Positions 1 to 7,097 of a DNA stretch of 16,888 nucleotides are shown piece by piece (position 1 is the first letter of the stretch; each line of letters starts with the position of its first letter). This DNA is from an uncultured Collinsella sp. Lineage in GTDB: Bacteria; Actinomycetota; Coriobacteriia; Coriobacteriales; Coriobacteriaceae. The notes under the pieces are model-generated. The model did no database searches and was not told where the DNA came from. It worked only from the letters and a program-made list of their open reading frames with translations. The DNA is taken from contig URKH01000044.1 in NCBI GenBank assembly GCA_900548255.1, forward strand, positions 1 to 16,888, given 5' to 3'. A program made the position numbers and the translations under genes.

Positions 1-16
1 CAGTCCTGCGCAAGAC

Positions 17-42
17 GAAGGCCACATTAAGTGGCCTTCTTT
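17..42 (+). terminator. Terminator of a gene upstream of the window
   Basis: A 9-bp perfect stem (17-25 with 31-39), a 5-base loop and a short T run at 40-42 form a probable rho-independent terminator. The gene it serves would lie left of base 1. The T run is short, so efficiency is uncertain. Confidence 0.6.
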
Positions 43-120
43 GCGTGCGGAACTCGCGACAAACCAAAACCATCTCGCCGGCCCAGCGACCATCCCTCCC
101 AAAGATTTTCAAAAAAGTTG

Positions 121-150
121 TTGACGCGCGCGTAACGACTCGTCTAATAT
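121..150 (+). promoter_or_regulatory. Promoter of the tRNA-Ile/Ala/Ile cluster
   Basis: TTGACG at 121-126 (5 of 6 to the -35 consensus) and TAATAT at 145-150 (4 of 6 to the -10 consensus) are 18 bp apart. The first tRNA begins at 165, so the transcript would have a leader of under 10 bases, as is usual for stable RNA genes. Assigned by sequence match only. Confidence 0.7.
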
Positions 151-164
151 ATCCCTTGCGTGAT

Positions 165-241
165 GGACCTGTAGCTCAGTTGGTTAGAGCGTCCGGCTGA
201 TAACCGGGAGGTCACAAGTTCGAATCTTGTCAGGTCCACCA
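165..241 (+). tRNA. tRNA-Ile (GAT anticodon), copy 1
   Basis: This is a 77-base cloverleaf with the CCA end encoded (239-241). The acceptor stem pairs 165-171 with 231-237. The anticodon GAT is at 199-201 in a CTGATAA loop, and the T arm has a perfect 5-bp stem around TTCGAAT. It reads isoleucine codons AUC and AUU. In many bacteria tRNA-Ile(GAT) and tRNA-Ala(TGC) sit in the 16S-23S spacer, but here no rRNA is visible nearby. Copy 2 at 389-465 differs by one base. Confidence 0.97.
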
Positions 242-252
242 CTTTCTTTCGC

Positions 253-297
253 AATAAACACCCCAGCGAGAGCCGAGTCGCCGCTGGGGTGTTTATT
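253..297 (+). terminator. 16-bp hairpin between tRNA-Ile and tRNA-Ala
   Basis: A perfect 16-bp stem (253-268 with 282-297) encloses a 13-base loop. It resembles a terminator, but the T residues lie inside the 3' arm of the stem and are followed by ACTG, not a T run. tRNA-Ala starts only 11 bases later, leaving no space for a promoter. It may therefore be a partial terminator or an RNA-processing stem within a shared precursor. Confidence 0.6.
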
Positions 298-308
298 ACT
301 GTCTCCGT

Positions 309-384
309 GGGGGTTTAGCTCAGCTGGGAGAGCGCGGGCTTTGCAAGCCTGAGGTCAGGGGTTCGATCCCCCTAACCTCCACCA
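309..384 (+). tRNA. tRNA-Ala (TGC anticodon)
   Basis: This is a 76-base cloverleaf with encoded CCA. Acceptor bases 309-315 pair with 374-380, including one G-U pair. The anticodon stem is 335-339 with 347-351, and the anticodon TGC is at 342-344. The T arm carries GTTCGAT. It decodes GCN alanine codons. It lies four bases before the second tRNA-Ile, so these two are surely made as one precursor. Confidence 0.97.
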
Positions 385-388
385 TGAT

Positions 389-465
389 GGACCTGTAGCT
401 CAGTTGGTTAGAGCGTCCGGCTGATAACCGGGAGGTCATAAGTTCGAATCTTGTCAGGTCCACCA
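389..465 (+). tRNA. tRNA-Ile (GAT anticodon), copy 2
   Basis: This is a 77-base tRNA with encoded CCA, identical to the copy at 165-241 except for T at 439 in place of C at 215. The change lies in the T stem and turns a G-C pair into a G-U pair, so the fold is kept. The anticodon GAT is at 423-425. The four bases before both copies (TGAT) are also the same, as expected from a segmental duplication. Confidence 0.97.
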
Positions 466-479
466 TCAAAACTGTGAAG

Positions 480-509
480 AGCCCTGGGGCGTTGCCTCGG
501 GGCTTTTTC
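480..509 (+). terminator. Terminator of the tRNA cluster
   Basis: An 11-bp stem (480-490 with 494-504, including two G-U pairs) is capped by a 3-base loop and runs into five T residues at 504-508. This is a typical rho-independent terminator, 14 bases after the last tRNA. Confidence 0.85.
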
Positions 510-536
510 TTGTCTGTGATAAATCTCATTTTGGTT

Positions 537-566
537 TTGTGTGCTGGGCGAAAGATTGGGTAGTAT
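537..566 (+). promoter_or_regulatory. Possible promoter of the nuclease gene
   Basis: TTGTGT at 537-542 and TAGTAT at 561-566 are 18 bp apart, about 57 bases before the chosen start codon. Both boxes are weak matches. A 5-bp hairpin (578-582 with 588-592) would lie in the leader. This is only a candidate. Confidence 0.3.
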
Positions 567-622
567 AGCTATTCAATGCGGCGGACTGCCGCGTGTTAAC
601 CGCTACGTACCGGAGGTGTTCC

Positions 623-1123
623 ATGGTTCGCGTCGACATAGAGACCATCGTCATGGCCGCCGGTCCCGTGCCATCGCTTATCGTACTTCGTGAGCGCAGC
701 AGCAAATCGGACTCGCCTGCGCCGCTGCGTTCCCTTTCCATTCAGACTGGTTCGTTTGAAGCTGCTGCCATCAGCCGCGGCATCGATAGCGGCCGCGCCG
801 AGCGCCCGATCACCCATGACCTGTTGCTCGATACCGTTGACGCCCTGGGCGCCAAGCTCGAGCGCATCGAGATCGTTCGCGCCGAGCCGCCGGTGTTTTA
901 CGCGACGATCGTCGTGCTGGCCGATGGCGAGGAGCGCAAGGTCGACGCCCGCCCCAGTGACGCCATTGCCCTTGCCGTGCGCAGCAATGCCCCCATGTTT
1001 GTGGAGGACGACATCATGAATCGCCTGGGCACTGTTTCCACCCACGCCGAGGAAGTCGACGACGAGCAGGAGTTCGAGAAGTTCGACGAGTTCGTCCATA
1101 CGCTCTCCCCCGATGACTTCTAA
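623..1123 (+). CDS. Bifunctional nuclease family protein (DUF151)
   Basis: The 166-residue protein has the hallmarks of the DUF151/BFN family: a THDLL segment near residues 64-68 and the signature DARPSDAIALAVR at 108-120, followed by an acidic tail (residues 143-166). The family takes its name from plant proteins reported to have DNase and RNase activity. Bacterial members are widespread but their cell role is poorly defined. The start at 623 is chosen because GGAGG at 612-616 lies six bases before it; an in-frame ATG at 593 has no ribosome site. It is the first of three closely spaced genes. Family assignment is secure from the motif, but activity here is inferred. Confidence 0.9.
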   Translation: MVRVDIETIVMAAGPVPSLIVLRERSSKSDSPAPLRSLSIQTGSFEAAAISRGIDSGRAERPITHDLLLDTVDALGAKLERIEIVRAEPPVFYATIVVLADGEERKVDARPSDAIALAVRSNAPMFVEDDIMNRLGTVSTHAEEVDDEQEFEKFDEFVHTLSPDDF

Positions 1124-1156
1124 ATGCGGGGCGGCAGGGTTGCGGAGTGTTCGCTG

Positions 1157-1513
1157 ATGGCCAGCGGTATGTCGGCTGAGGCGGCGGCCATTGCGCGCGA
1201 GGCCCAGATGCGCTCGGAGGCATCCGAGGCGGCACGCATCGCCTATGTGATGCAGGCCCGCACGCTTCGCGAGCGCCGCAGCTCGTTTATCAAGATGGTT
1301 GTCATCTCCGCTCTCGTCGCGGCAATCTGCTCGCGCCTTCGTGGTACAGTTGGTGCGCTTGGGTTTTCGATTTCAACAGGCTTGGTAATCTGGGGCGTGG
1401 TCGATGCAGTAATGCTGACCAACCAGATCAAGGTACTCGACAAGCGCGCGATGGATATGATGCGCGCCCGCGACGCTGCCGCCAAGATTGCTGCCGAGGC
1501 ACAAGAACTGTAA
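1157..1513 (+). CDS. Small two-helix membrane protein, function unknown
   Basis: I do not recognise this 118-residue protein. It has an Ala/Glu/Arg-rich, probably helical N-terminal part (1-43), two likely membrane helices (about 44-60 and 65-87) joined by a very short basic turn, and a helical charged C-terminal tail. Both tails would lie on the same side of the membrane. The start at 1157 is preferred because GGAG at 1144-1147 is nine bases upstream. An in-frame ATG at 1124, directly after the nuclease stop codon, would add 11 residues but lacks a ribosome site, though translational coupling is possible. The gap to the upstream gene is 33 bases and to the downstream gene 30, so co-transcription is likely. 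Confidence 0.75.
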   Translation: MASGMSAEAAAIAREAQMRSEASEAARIAYVMQARTLRERRSSFIKMVVISALVAAICSRLRGTVGALGFSISTGLVIWGVVDAVMLTNQIKVLDKRAMDMMRARDAAAKIAAEAQEL

Positions 1514-1543
1514 CGACGCCGGACTCGATGGGAAGGTCTAAAG

Positions 1544-1993
1544 ATGGCACAGGATATGCAGGACGCCGGTAACGTCTCCGCCGAGCTCGACGCCATGGTG
1601 TGTGACCTGATTGGTGCGTTCTTGGACGACCTTGCCGCCGGCGAGAATCCGGGCGTAGTTGTGGCGATCGAGGACGCTGCTTCCAACCGATATCTGGCGG
1701 CGCTCGATGAGGATGGCGAAGAGGCGTGCCTCGAGGCTGCCACCAACTTTATCTCCGAGCACAAGATGGGTCTTAAGGACGAGGGGCTGGGCCGCATCGC
1801 CCGTTACGCCATCGGCTACACCGGTTGTGTCGAAATTGACGGCGGCTATCACGACGCCCTGCTCGTGAGCTTCTTCGAAACCACGCTCGAGAGCGGTTTT
1901 TCGGCATACGTGCTGTATGAGGGCATGGGTGCCGGCGATGGTTTTATGTGGAGCGACCCTGAACCTGCAGGTGAGGAAACCCCTCTTATCTAA
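1544..1993 (+). CDS. Acidic soluble protein, function unknown
   Basis: This 149-residue protein has no signal peptide or membrane segment and is strongly acidic. It begins with a Met-Ala start preceded by GGAAGG at 1531-1536, seven bases upstream. I see no motif of a known enzyme. The mixed hydrophobic and acidic pattern with a Gly-rich C-terminal part (about 127-134) suggests a compact cytoplasmic fold. It is the last gene of the nuclease cluster. No terminator is visible between it and typA, which starts 117 bases later, so some read-through into typA is possible. The coding call rests on the ribosome site, the codon pattern shared with neighbours and the tight spacing. Confidence 0.8.
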   Translation: MAQDMQDAGNVSAELDAMVCDLIGAFLDDLAAGENPGVVVAIEDAASNRYLAALDEDGEEACLEAATNFISEHKMGLKDEGLGRIARYAIGYTGCVEIDGGYHDALLVSFFETTLESGFSAYVLYEGMGAGDGFMWSDPEPAGEETPLI

Positions 1994-2110
1994 AATCGCT
2001 AAAATAAACGAGTTTTCGGTAAAAGGCTCAATATTCCCGCTGAGCGTTGTATCGCTGGGCGGGCCGCATACGCGTGCCGTTTGTATATGGATAGAAGATA
2101 GGGGAACTAC

Positions 2111-3949
<1,839 letters not shown>

Positions 3950-3976
3950 GCGCTGGGGCTTATAACCGCCAATAAG

Positions 3977-4011
3977 AAAGGGCGTCGACCGCGATGGTCG
4001 GCGCCCTTTTT
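3977..4011 (+). terminator. Terminator of typA, probably bidirectional
   Basis: A 14-bp stem (3977-3990 with 3996-4009, one G-U pair) with a 5-base loop is followed by T residues at 4007-4011. On the minus strand the same stem is followed by TTTCTTATT, so it may also end the convergent minus-strand gene at 4079. Confidence 0.85.
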
Positions 4012-4071
4012 GGTGCAAGGGGGACAGGTTCGCTTGCACCACCACAAAGGTGCCTGTCCCCTTTGTGGTGG
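4012..4071. repeat. Three interlocked inverted repeats (REP-like element)
   Basis: Three pairs of inverted arms overlap in 60 bases: GGTGCAAG at 4012-4019 with 4033-4040; GGGGACAGG at 4020-4028 with 4053-4061; and CCACCACAAAGG at 4039-4050 with 4060-4071. All arms match perfectly. Because the pairs interleave, they cannot all form at once in one simple hairpin. The element sits between the convergent ends of typA and the polymer-forming protein gene and stops eight bases short of the latter's stop codon. It resembles dispersed intergenic palindromes (REP type), but no other full copy lies in this window. Confidence 0.7.
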
Positions 4072-4078
4072 TTGGCAG

Positions 4079-5224
4079 CTAGGCGGTGGGGAGTTCCGGC
4101 GTATTAGCCGGCTGTTGCGACTTGAGGTGAGCGTTGCGCCAGATGATCTGGATAACATAGCCGAGCGTGAAGACAAAGGCCACGCCGCTGATGAAATCGC
4201 CTACGAGGGGGATTGCCGTAAGTGCACCTGCGATCACGCCGCCGGCGGCCGCCATGGCGTAGCGGTTCTGGCTGTGTCCGACCATGCGCGCGATCGCGCA
4301 CCCTGCAAAGGCACTCGACACCAGCGCGATGCCAATAACACCGCACATGAGGGCTCCGGCAAGCGACAGACCAGCGATAGAGATAATTAGCAGTAGGACG
4401 GCGGGGACGATAGCAATCGTGCCCAGAAGACCGCTCACCCACAGGGGCATGGGGCGCTGGTGGAGCATGCCGGCGGCGCTGGCGGTTGCGCGCGGAAAGA
4501 CGAGTTCGAGCAGTAGGGCGACAAAGCAGGCCGAGAGTGCCGCGGCGACGATACCGCCGATGACATCGTTAACGGTGGAAGTATCCTCGCTCTCGGTGCG
4601 GTCGATCTTGAGCGCGCCGACCTCGGCTCCCGCGGCGCGCTCGGGGTCCTCGGAGACGTGCGCGTTCACGGTGCCGGTGATGTGGGCGTTCTTGCCCAGG
4701 ATGAGCTTATCGGCCCAAACCTCGACATCGCCCTCGACGGTGCCATCGATAGTCACCGTATCGCCCGCAAGCGCTGCCGACTTGGTAGAGCCGCGCAGGG
4801 CAACCGTCTCGCCTATCGCATAGAAACAGTTGGTGGTGCTGTCGGAATTGAGCACGACATGCTGGCCGGCAACGGTCACGCTGCCATCAACCGTAGTCTT
4901 GGCAATGTCGATGGTGCGCGCCGCCAAGCGGACGGCGCCGCCCACCGTGCAGTCGCGGATGGAGAGGCTCTCGCCTGCTGCAATTATGTCGCGGCCGATG
5001 GACGCATCGTCCAAGTTGAGGGCCTGACCTGCCCAGTACAGGTCACCTTCGACGCCGGACGAATTGGCGTCATTGTCGGTCGCAAGTACGTTGCCTGCGG
5101 TGTCTGTGCCGGCGAACGACGCCGTGGGAAGTGCGGTGACCGCTAGGGCGACGAGCGCGAATGGGATCGTGATGCGGACCCACGCTTTACGGCGCTGGGT
5201 CGACGGGAATTGATTACAGGGCAT
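4079..5224 (-). CDS. Secreted/membrane polymer-forming (bactofilin-like) protein
   Basis: The 381-residue protein starts with a Sec-type signal: basic residues at 11-17, a hydrophobic core to about 33 and a likely cut after Ala38. Residues about 55-190 show the short repeating Gly/Val/Ile/Thr pattern of the right-handed beta-helix of polymer-forming (bactofilin-type) proteins. A charged linker (190-218) precedes four or five membrane helices between about 221 and 362, then a polar tail. Cys91 and Cys133 lie in the beta domain. The start is set by AAGGA six bases upstream on the minus strand; an in-frame ATG at 5272 lacks such a site. Bactofilins are cytoplasmic scaffolds, so an exported version probably acts at the outer face of the membrane. 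That location is inferred from the signal. Confidence 0.8.
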   Translation of the reverse strand: MPCNQFPSTQRRKAWVRITIPFALVALAVTALPTASFAGTDTAGNVLATDNDANSSGVEGDLYWAGQALNLDDASIGRDIIAAGESLSIRDCTVGGAVRLAARTIDIAKTTVDGSVTVAGQHVVLNSDSTTNCFYAIGETVALRGSTKSAALAGDTVTIDGTVEGDVEVWADKLILGKNAHITGTVNAHVSEDPERAAGAEVGALKIDRTESEDTSTVNDVIGGIVAAALSACFVALLLELVFPRATASAAGMLHQRPMPLWVSGLLGTIAIVPAVLLLIISIAGLSLAGALMCGVIGIALVSSAFAGCAIARMVGHSQNRYAMAAAGGVIAGALTAIPLVGDFISGVAFVFTLGYVIQIIWRNAHLKSQQPANTPELPTA

Positions 5225-5330
5225 AGTGAATCCTTCGTCAGATGCTCGACATACACCTAACAGGGTACCCAACGCGTGGGCGCTCTAAAAGAACCTCTCG
5301 GTTGCATTTCGAAGGGTCGTGCCGTGCTGT

Positions 5331-6020
5331 TTACTTTTTACGGTGCAAGAAGCGCGCGATATCTTCTTCGGTGGGGCTTTTGATGTCAAAGCGCAGCGAG
5401 AGCCAGCGCAGACCCATGGTCACGACAACGCATACGACCAGCGCGGCGACATTGCTCATAATGCCGCTCATAACGAGACACACATAGCTTGTCGATCCGG
5501 CGATGGCGGCGATGGCATAAAAGTTAGTACGTTGGAAAATGCCCGGAACCACGCCCATAAAGCCGTCGCGCAACATGCCGCCGCCCACCGCGGTGAAAAA
5601 GCCCATCATGATGCACACCGCCGGTGCAAAGCCGTAGACCAGCGCCTTGTCTGCTCCAGTGGCGGCGTAGATGCCGACCGAGATGATGTCGAGCAGGGGA
5701 ATGAGTTTTTCGGGCTTGTCGACGATTGCCGGGAAAATATAGATGATGGCTGCCGTGGCAATGGAAAGCGGCAGCGCCATTGGCTGGTTGAGGATGTAGA
5801 CGTTGCCCACCTGCAGCGTCATGTCGCGTAAAAGACCGCCGCCCAAGCCACAGACCACGGCAAGCGCGACCGCGCCCACCAGATCGAGCTTGTGCTCGCG
5901 CGCGACCAACACGCCCGAGATTGAAGCCGCGACGACGGCGAACATTTCGAGCCAAAACGGGATGGCGACCATGGCATCTGTGGCGTGTGAGGTAACGGTC
6001 ATAGCGGCGACGACGGGCAA
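5331..6020 (-). CDS. TRIC channel-like membrane protein (UPF0126 family)
   Basis: The 229-residue protein is made almost wholly of membrane helices arranged as two similar halves, each with the family's glycine signature: GLGGGLLRD at 58-66 and AVGGGMLRD at 144-152. Bacterial and archaeal relatives of TRIC form trimeric cation channels, and the usual length is 200-230. The start is TTG at 6018-6020: AAAGGA lies seven bases upstream of it, whereas the first in-frame ATG (6000-6002) has no ribosome site. It lies 106 bases upstream of the polymer-forming gene on the same strand, so co-transcription is possible but not proven. Ion selectivity cannot be judged from the sequence. Confidence 0.9.
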   Translation of the reverse strand: MPVVAAMTVTSHATDAMVAIPFWLEMFAVVAASISGVLVAREHKLDLVGAVALAVVCGLGGGLLRDMTLQVGNVYILNQPMALPLSIATAAIIYIFPAIVDKPEKLIPLLDIISVGIYAATGADKALVYGFAPAVCIMMGFFTAVGGGMLRDGFMGVVPGIFQRTNFYAIAAIAGSTSYVCLVMSGIMSNVAALVVCVVVTMGLRWLSLRFDIKSPTEEDIARFLHRKK

Positions 6021-6169
6021 GATGGGGTCCTTTTGGTTGCGGGTTTAGACAATGCCCGTACATAGTACATGGTTGGCGGGCGTGGTGATCCTATTGCTCG
6101 GTAAACGGTCGGGACTGGGTGGGGGTGTAGGTTCCATGTTTGGGGATCTGGGTCGATGCTGAACGCGAT
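6021..6169. other. G-rich intergenic stretch upstream of the TRIC gene
   Basis: No gene is seen here. The bases just upstream of the TRIC gene contain its ribosome site and a short dyad, GTAC-ATA-GTAC at 6059-6069, which could be part of a minus-strand promoter (TACTAT on the minus strand at 6062-6067) or a regulator site. No good -35 box accompanies it. Bases 6100-6169 are G-rich on the plus strand and show nothing recognisable. Confidence 0.4.
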
Positions 6170-6325
6170 GGGGGCGTGGCTGAATAGGAGGGATGTCCAA
6201 ATTTTGAGCAGCGCTCAAAATTTATCCGGTCGGCTTACGCCGACCGCGCTGCGCTAAAAACGCGCCACTGGCGCGTTTTCTTTACGCTTTGCGCCCTGGC
6301 GGGTTCGAATCCCTCCTCCTCCGCC
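6170..6325 (+). pseudogene. Interrupted tRNA-Ser-like remnant
   Basis: Bases 6301-6325 are identical to the last 25 bases before the final A of the neighbouring tRNA-Ser(CGA): half of the T arm, the acceptor strand and GCC. On the left, GGGGGCGTGGCTGAAT (6170-6185) resembles the 5' end and D-arm start of bacterial serine tRNAs, and 6 of its first 7 bases can pair with the 3' acceptor strand. Between these ends are about 115 bases with three hairpins instead of an anticodon arm. The T stem has a mismatch and the encoded terminal A is missing. I read this as a broken tRNA-Ser gene with inserted structure; the left half is the weaker part of the match. Confidence 0.5.
6199..6280 (+). repeat. Three consecutive hairpins inside the tRNA-Ser remnant
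   Basis: Perfect stems follow one another: 11 bp (6199-6209 with 6213-6223), 8 bp (6227-6234 with 6239-6246) and 10 bp (6257-6266 with 6270-6279). The third is followed by TTTTCTTT and could act as a plus-strand terminator. Flanking bases 6248-6256 and 6280-6294 can extend it with a few bulges. The arrangement resembles a composite palindromic element inserted into older sequence. Confidence 0.65.
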
Positions 6326-6351
6326 GTATTTGCTTGTAAGGGACTCTAAAC

Positions 6352-6378
6352 AAAAAAGCCCCCGTTTTCGGGAGCTTT
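6352..6378 (-). terminator. Terminator of tRNA-Ser(CGA)
   Basis: Read on the minus strand, a stem with one mismatch (6369-6378 with 6355-6364) and an AAAA loop is followed by a run of T (bases 6352-6357). It lies 11 bases beyond the tRNA end and is a good rho-independent terminator. Confidence 0.8.
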
Positions 6379-6389
6379 CTCAACCAAAA

Positions 6390-6480
6390 TGGCGGAGGAG
6401 GAGGGATTCGAACCCTCGTGACCTTAGACAGGCCAAACGGTTTTCGAGACCGCCGCATTCAACCACTCTGCCACCCCTCC
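6390..6480 (-). tRNA. tRNA-Ser (CGA anticodon)
   Basis: This is a 91-base class II tRNA with a long variable arm and encoded CCA (6390-6392). The acceptor GGAGGGG at its 5' end pairs with CTCCTCC with one G-U pair. The anticodon CGA is at 6444-6446 in a CTCGAAA loop and reads UCG. The discriminator is G, as usual for serine. It lies downstream of tRNA-Ser(GGA) on the same strand, with a terminator-like hairpin between them. Its last 25 bases before the final A recur in opposite orientation at 6301-6325. Confidence 0.96.
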
Positions 6481-6488
6481 GCGTGGGG

Positions 6489-6520
6489 TAAAAACAAAGC
6501 AGGCTCGAAGGCCTGCTTTG
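6489..6520 (-). terminator. Terminator-like hairpin between the two tRNA-Ser genes
   Basis: A perfect 10-bp stem (6495-6504 with 6511-6520) and a 6-base loop are followed on the minus strand by TTTTT at 6490-6494. It has all the parts of a terminator for tRNA-Ser(GGA). Only nine bases then remain before tRNA-Ser(CGA), with no visible promoter, so read-through must occur or the hairpin serves processing. Confidence 0.75.
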
Positions 6521-6528
6521 GAATTAAC

Positions 6529-6619
6529 TGGCGGAGAGTCAGGGATTTGAACCCTGGAGACGCTTTTGACGCCTACACGATTTCCAATCGTGCTCCTTCG
6601 GCCACTCGGACAACTCTCC
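6529..6619 (-). tRNA. tRNA-Ser (GGA anticodon)
   Basis: This is a 91-base class II tRNA. Acceptor GGAGAGT pairs perfectly with ACTCTCC, followed by discriminator G and encoded CCA (6529-6531). The anticodon GGA is at 6583-6585 in a TTGGAAA loop with a 5-bp stem, and it reads UCC and UCU. A promoter lies just upstream at 6636-6664. Confidence 0.96.
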
Positions 6620-6635
6620 GTTAAATGCGAAAGTC

Positions 6636-6664
6636 AGTATACACGAGGAACCGCAAAGTGCAAA
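6636..6664 (-). promoter_or_regulatory. Promoter of the tRNA-Ser genes
   Basis: On the minus strand, TATACT (6636-6641) is a 5-of-6 match to the -10 box, and TTTGCA (6659-6664) is a 4-of-6 match to the -35 box with a 17-bp spacer. The tRNA starts 16 bases after the -10 box. It is the only good promoter seen for both tRNA-Ser genes. Confidence 0.6.
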
Positions 6665-7030
6665 CAGAAAAGTTGGCATTTTTTAAAACGCTTGGCCGCG
6701 CTTGTCGTTGCAGTGGGGTTTGAGGTGCCAAAAAACGGCTTCCGACCAGCGTGGTTGATTAACTCAATTGTTCAAAAGGGGTATTCATAAGCGACTTGGC
6801 AATGAATTTAAAAATCTTTGGGTGGTGCTGTGGGCCACTGGTATGCATTTTGCGACCACAGCCTTGTGCCCGCTGACCTGCGGCTTGGCTCAGCTTGTCC
6901 CCACGGCACCGTATCTTGAACACAGATCCGTCAAGCATTTGGTCAGCATTTGGTTGGAATGCGCATGAAGTGCCGTGTGAGCATGGACATATGTGGAGGT
7001 CATGAGGTTGTAGCTGCATATTCTTGCAGC
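6665..7030. other. Gene-free stretch upstream of the ribosomal operon
   Basis: Open frames here on both strands (plus 6768-6968, minus 6759-7100) have odd amino-acid composition and no ribosome site, so I do not accept them. The stretch is richer in A and T than its neighbours. It contains a 7-bp stem with a 22-base loop (6827-6833 with 6856-6862), a tandem 10-base repeat AGCATTTGGT (6934-6943 and 6945-6954), and a 6-bp hairpin at 7013-7030. None matches an RNA family that I can name. Confidence 0.5.
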
Positions 7031-7052
7031 CTAGGAGGTTGAAAGATATTAT
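7025..7052 (+). promoter_or_regulatory. Possible promoter of the rpsF operon
   Basis: TTGCAG at 7025-7030 and TATTAT at 7047-7052 are 16 bp apart. The -10 box is a good match and the -35 box is poor. It would give a leader of about 65 bases that contains the hairpin at 7069-7097. A start farther upstream cannot be excluded. Confidence 0.35.
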
Positions 7053-7068
7053 TACCAAGTCTTTTCCT

Positions 7069-7097
7069 GCTTCAGGCGCACCTTCACGACCTGAAGC
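7069..7097 (+). promoter_or_regulatory. Hairpin in the rpsF leader
   Basis: A perfect 8-bp stem (7069-7076 with 7090-7097) with a 13-base loop ends 14 bases before the ribosome site of rpsF. In many bacteria the S6-S18 complex binds the rpsF leader and represses its own operon. This hairpin is in the right place, but I cannot identify the known CCG-containing binding motif in it, so autoregulation is only a possibility. Confidence 0.4.

Noticed and set aside
1124..1156. ATG directly after the nuclease stop as the start of the small membrane protein
   Set aside because: No ribosome site precedes it, while the ATG at 1157 has GGAG at a normal distance. Translational coupling keeps it as a minor alternative.
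6170..6325. tmRNA, tRNA-Sec or group I intron reading of the tRNA-Ser-like locus
   Set aside because: It is too short for tmRNA and lacks a tag reading frame. There is no TCA anticodon for selenocysteine. The middle is much shorter than group I introns and lacks their core helices as far as I can tell.
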